Assembly (NCBI GenBank): GCA_964604825.1
Contig: CAZSAL010000019.1
Location: 1-42,708, forward strand
Direction of reading: 5' to 3'
Source of the DNA: CAZSAL01 sp964604825
GTDB lineage: Bacteria; Elusimicrobiota; Elusimicrobia; 2-01-FULL-59-12
Length of the DNA stretch: 42,708 nucleotides
Shown: positions 41,405 to 42,708 of the stretch, piece by piece
Position numbering within the stretch: position 1 is the first letter of the stretch
Layout: every line of letters starts with the position of its first letter
The notes under the pieces: model-generated
Databases searched by the model: none
Told to the model about the DNA's origin: nothing
Seen by the model: the letters and a program-made list of their open reading frames with translations, nothing else
Translations under genes and position numbers: made by a program

Positions 41405-42583
41405 TTATAAATCCCTGCACTTTTCAGGGGAACTGAACAACCGGTTCGCCGAAAGGACCATAACCCCATGGCCAAGGGAATAATCTTCCTTCCCTGGATA
41501 AAGGAGATATCCCCTGGAAAGCTTAAGGTCTGCCATGCACTGCCGCAGGCCGCGTATATCCTGAGGCGTGGGCGCAGAATGCAGCTTTACTTCAAACGGG
41601 ATCAATCGTTCACCTTTCTGAATCAGAATGTCTACCTCGGCGCCGGCCGCTGTCCGCCAGTAAAATGCCTGCGTTCCGGGGACCTGCATTTGGAACGCAG
41701 AAATAAGGTGTTCTACCATGAACCCCTCCCAGCTGGCCCCGCGCGAAGGCGAGACCTCCAGTTGGGCAGGAGATTGGATCCCGAGGAAATAATGCAGCAG
41801 GCCGGAATCCCGCAGATAGATCTTGGGGCTCTTAGTTAAGCGTTTTCCTATGTTCGTAAAGTAGGGAGGAAGCCGGCGCACAAGGAAGGCTTGTTCCAGG
41901 ATATCGGTGTACCGGTTAATCGTATGATAGCTGGTCCCAAGCGAAGCCGCCAGCGGCGAGGCGTTCCAGACCCTTCCATGAACATGCGCCAGCATCGTCC
42001 ACAATTTCCGCATCTGAACAGGCGATATCTCGATTCCCAGTGCCATAAGGTCCCGCTCAATGAACGTGCGCGTATATGATTCAAACCAGTCCAAACGCGC
42101 CCGGTCGCTCCTTTCGAGAAAGGCATCCGGGAATCCTCCGCGGAACCATAGCGTGAGCAGAGAGGCCCGGGTCATCCGGCAAACTTCATTCCATCGAAAC
42201 GGCGTCATTTCAATAAAGGATGTTCGACCCGCCAGACTTTCCGACATCTGCTGCGCCAGCGCCGGCGAGGCCGATCCAAGGAGCACAAACTGTCCTTTCC
42301 GCGAACGGTTTCCGTCTACATGGCTGCGAAGAACCGGGAAAAGAGCCGGCAGTCTCTGCGCTTCATCAAAAATGACCCGCCGTTGCCAAGCGTTCAGCCA
42401 GTGCTCCGGATCAGCGGCCAGCGGTTCGAAATCAGAAGGCCGTTCCAGATCGACATACGTCCACGACTCCAATTGGTCGCGGATAAACGTGGTTTTACCG
42501 CACTGACGCGGCCCCAACAGGGTGACGAGCGGGAACGTTTTTAATTTACGGAGAAGATCCGCCGCAAAATGTCGTTTGATCAC
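41405..42583 (-). CDS. AAA ATPase with DUF4143 domain
   Basis: The 392-residue protein has a P-loop (LLGPRQCGKTTFIRD), Walker B (RRVIFDEAQRLP), a sensor region (FVLLGSASPALAQQ), and the C-terminal nuclease-like DUF4143 half (RDSGLLHYFLGI, FMVEHLISAF, FYWRTAAGAEVDILI, IPFEVKLHS). This family (AAA_14 plus DUF4143) is very common and often mobile; its function is poorly known. The GTG at 42583 is the likely start, in an AT-rich stretch. It converges on the NUDIX gene. Confidence 0.9.
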   Translation of the reverse strand: MIKRHFAADLLRKLKTFPLVTLLGPRQCGKTTFIRDQLESWTYVDLERPSDFEPLAADPEHWLNAWQRRVIFDEAQRLPALFPVLRSHVDGNRSRKGQFVLLGSASPALAQQMSESLAGRTSFIEMTPFRWNEVCRMTRASLLTLWFRGGFPDAFLERSDRARLDWFESYTRTFIERDLMALGIEISPVQMRKLWTMLAHVHGRVWNASPLAASLGTSYHTINRYTDILEQAFLVRRLPPYFTNIGKRLTKSPKIYLRDSGLLHYFLGIQSPAQLEVSPSRGASWEGFMVEHLISAFQMQVPGTQAFYWRTAAGAEVDILIQKGERLIPFEVKLHSAPTPQDIRGLRQCMADLKLSRGYLLYPGKEDYSLGHGVMVLSANRLFSSPEKCRDL

Positions 42584-42593
42584 TCTTGAATAT

Positions 42594-42610
42594 TAGAATT
42601 AATACTTCTA
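42594..42610. promoter_or_regulatory. small inverted repeat upstream of the ATPase gene
   Basis: TAGAATTAATACTTCTA is an inverted repeat of five-base arms around seven bases, 11 bases before the ATPase start. It could be an operator, but such a short AT-rich repeat may be chance. The remaining bases to 42708 show no gene I can support. Confidence 0.25.
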
Positions 42611-42708
42611 TTTTGCAAGGTCTATTTGATCGCGATTGGCACATCCGTACCGGGAATCTCTTTAGTTGTACGGCGGGGTTTCTCTCAAGAACTCCCTCTC
42701 CCCCAAGA

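Overview
This is a dense, almost RNA-gene-free stretch of a Gram-negative (two-membrane) bacterial chromosome. The diderm call rests on heptose/LPS precursor genes (gmhA, rfaE2), TonB/ExbB/ExbD-type proteins, OmpA-like proteins and phosphatidylethanolamine synthesis genes. The organism looks like a free-living amino-acid prototroph. The ilvN-ilvC-psd-pssA-leuACDB order resembles Deltaproteobacteria and related candidate phyla such as Omnitrophota, but I cannot fix the phylum from sequence alone. I see no tRNA, rRNA, CRISPR array, transposase or prophage.

Region A (about 0.2-7.4 kb, minus strand) is the most unusual part. It is a compact signalling operon: a small two-helix membrane protein; a 689-residue fusion of a PilZ domain, a LuxD-like acyltransferase/thioesterase and a SAM-dependent methyltransferase; a seven-helix sensor kinase; a single-domain receiver; an OmpR-type regulator; and a receiver-PAS-histidine kinase hybrid. 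The layout recalls the Ralstonia phcBSRQ fatty-acid methyl ester quorum-sensing operon. The added LuxD-like and PilZ domains would link acyl-chain release, methylation and possibly c-di-GMP. I propose it as a candidate undescribed signal synthesis and sensing system.

Region B (7.5-9.3 kb, minus) holds a ChbG/HpnK-type deacetylase and asd. Region C (9.5-17.0 kb, plus) is a Tol/Ton-like energised envelope cluster: a 1019-residue TPR protein, ExbB/TolQ, two ExbD/TolR proteins, a TonB-like protein and two degenerate OmpA-like exported proteins. It lies between leuB and asd, which are neighbours in many genomes.

Region D (17.0-24.9 kb, minus) is a branched-chain amino acid and phospholipid operon: a HAMP-like membrane protein, ilvN, ilvC, psd, pssA, leuA, leuC, leuD, leuB. 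A 58-residue zinc-ribbon protein on the plus strand follows it.

Region E (25.2-40.6 kb, minus) is an apparent superoperon of about 15 kb. It runs from a small membrane protein and a TldE-like protein through aroE, aroC, aroK, aroB, aroD, pepQ-like, efp, accB, accC, gmhA, rfaE2, thiD2, thiE, thrB and lysC to cimA, with start/stop overlaps almost throughout. It links shikimate, fatty-acid, heptose, thiamine and aspartate-family pathways. LysC, Asd and ThrB serve aspartate-family synthesis; LeuA and CimA feed the shared LeuCD/LeuB steps for leucine and isoleucine. A palindromic element lies across the thiD2/thiE junction and codes for the ends of both proteins. EF-P has Met where Lys or Arg is expected at its functional tip. 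Region F (40.7-42.6 kb) holds a NUDIX hydrolase and an AAA/DUF4143 ATPase.
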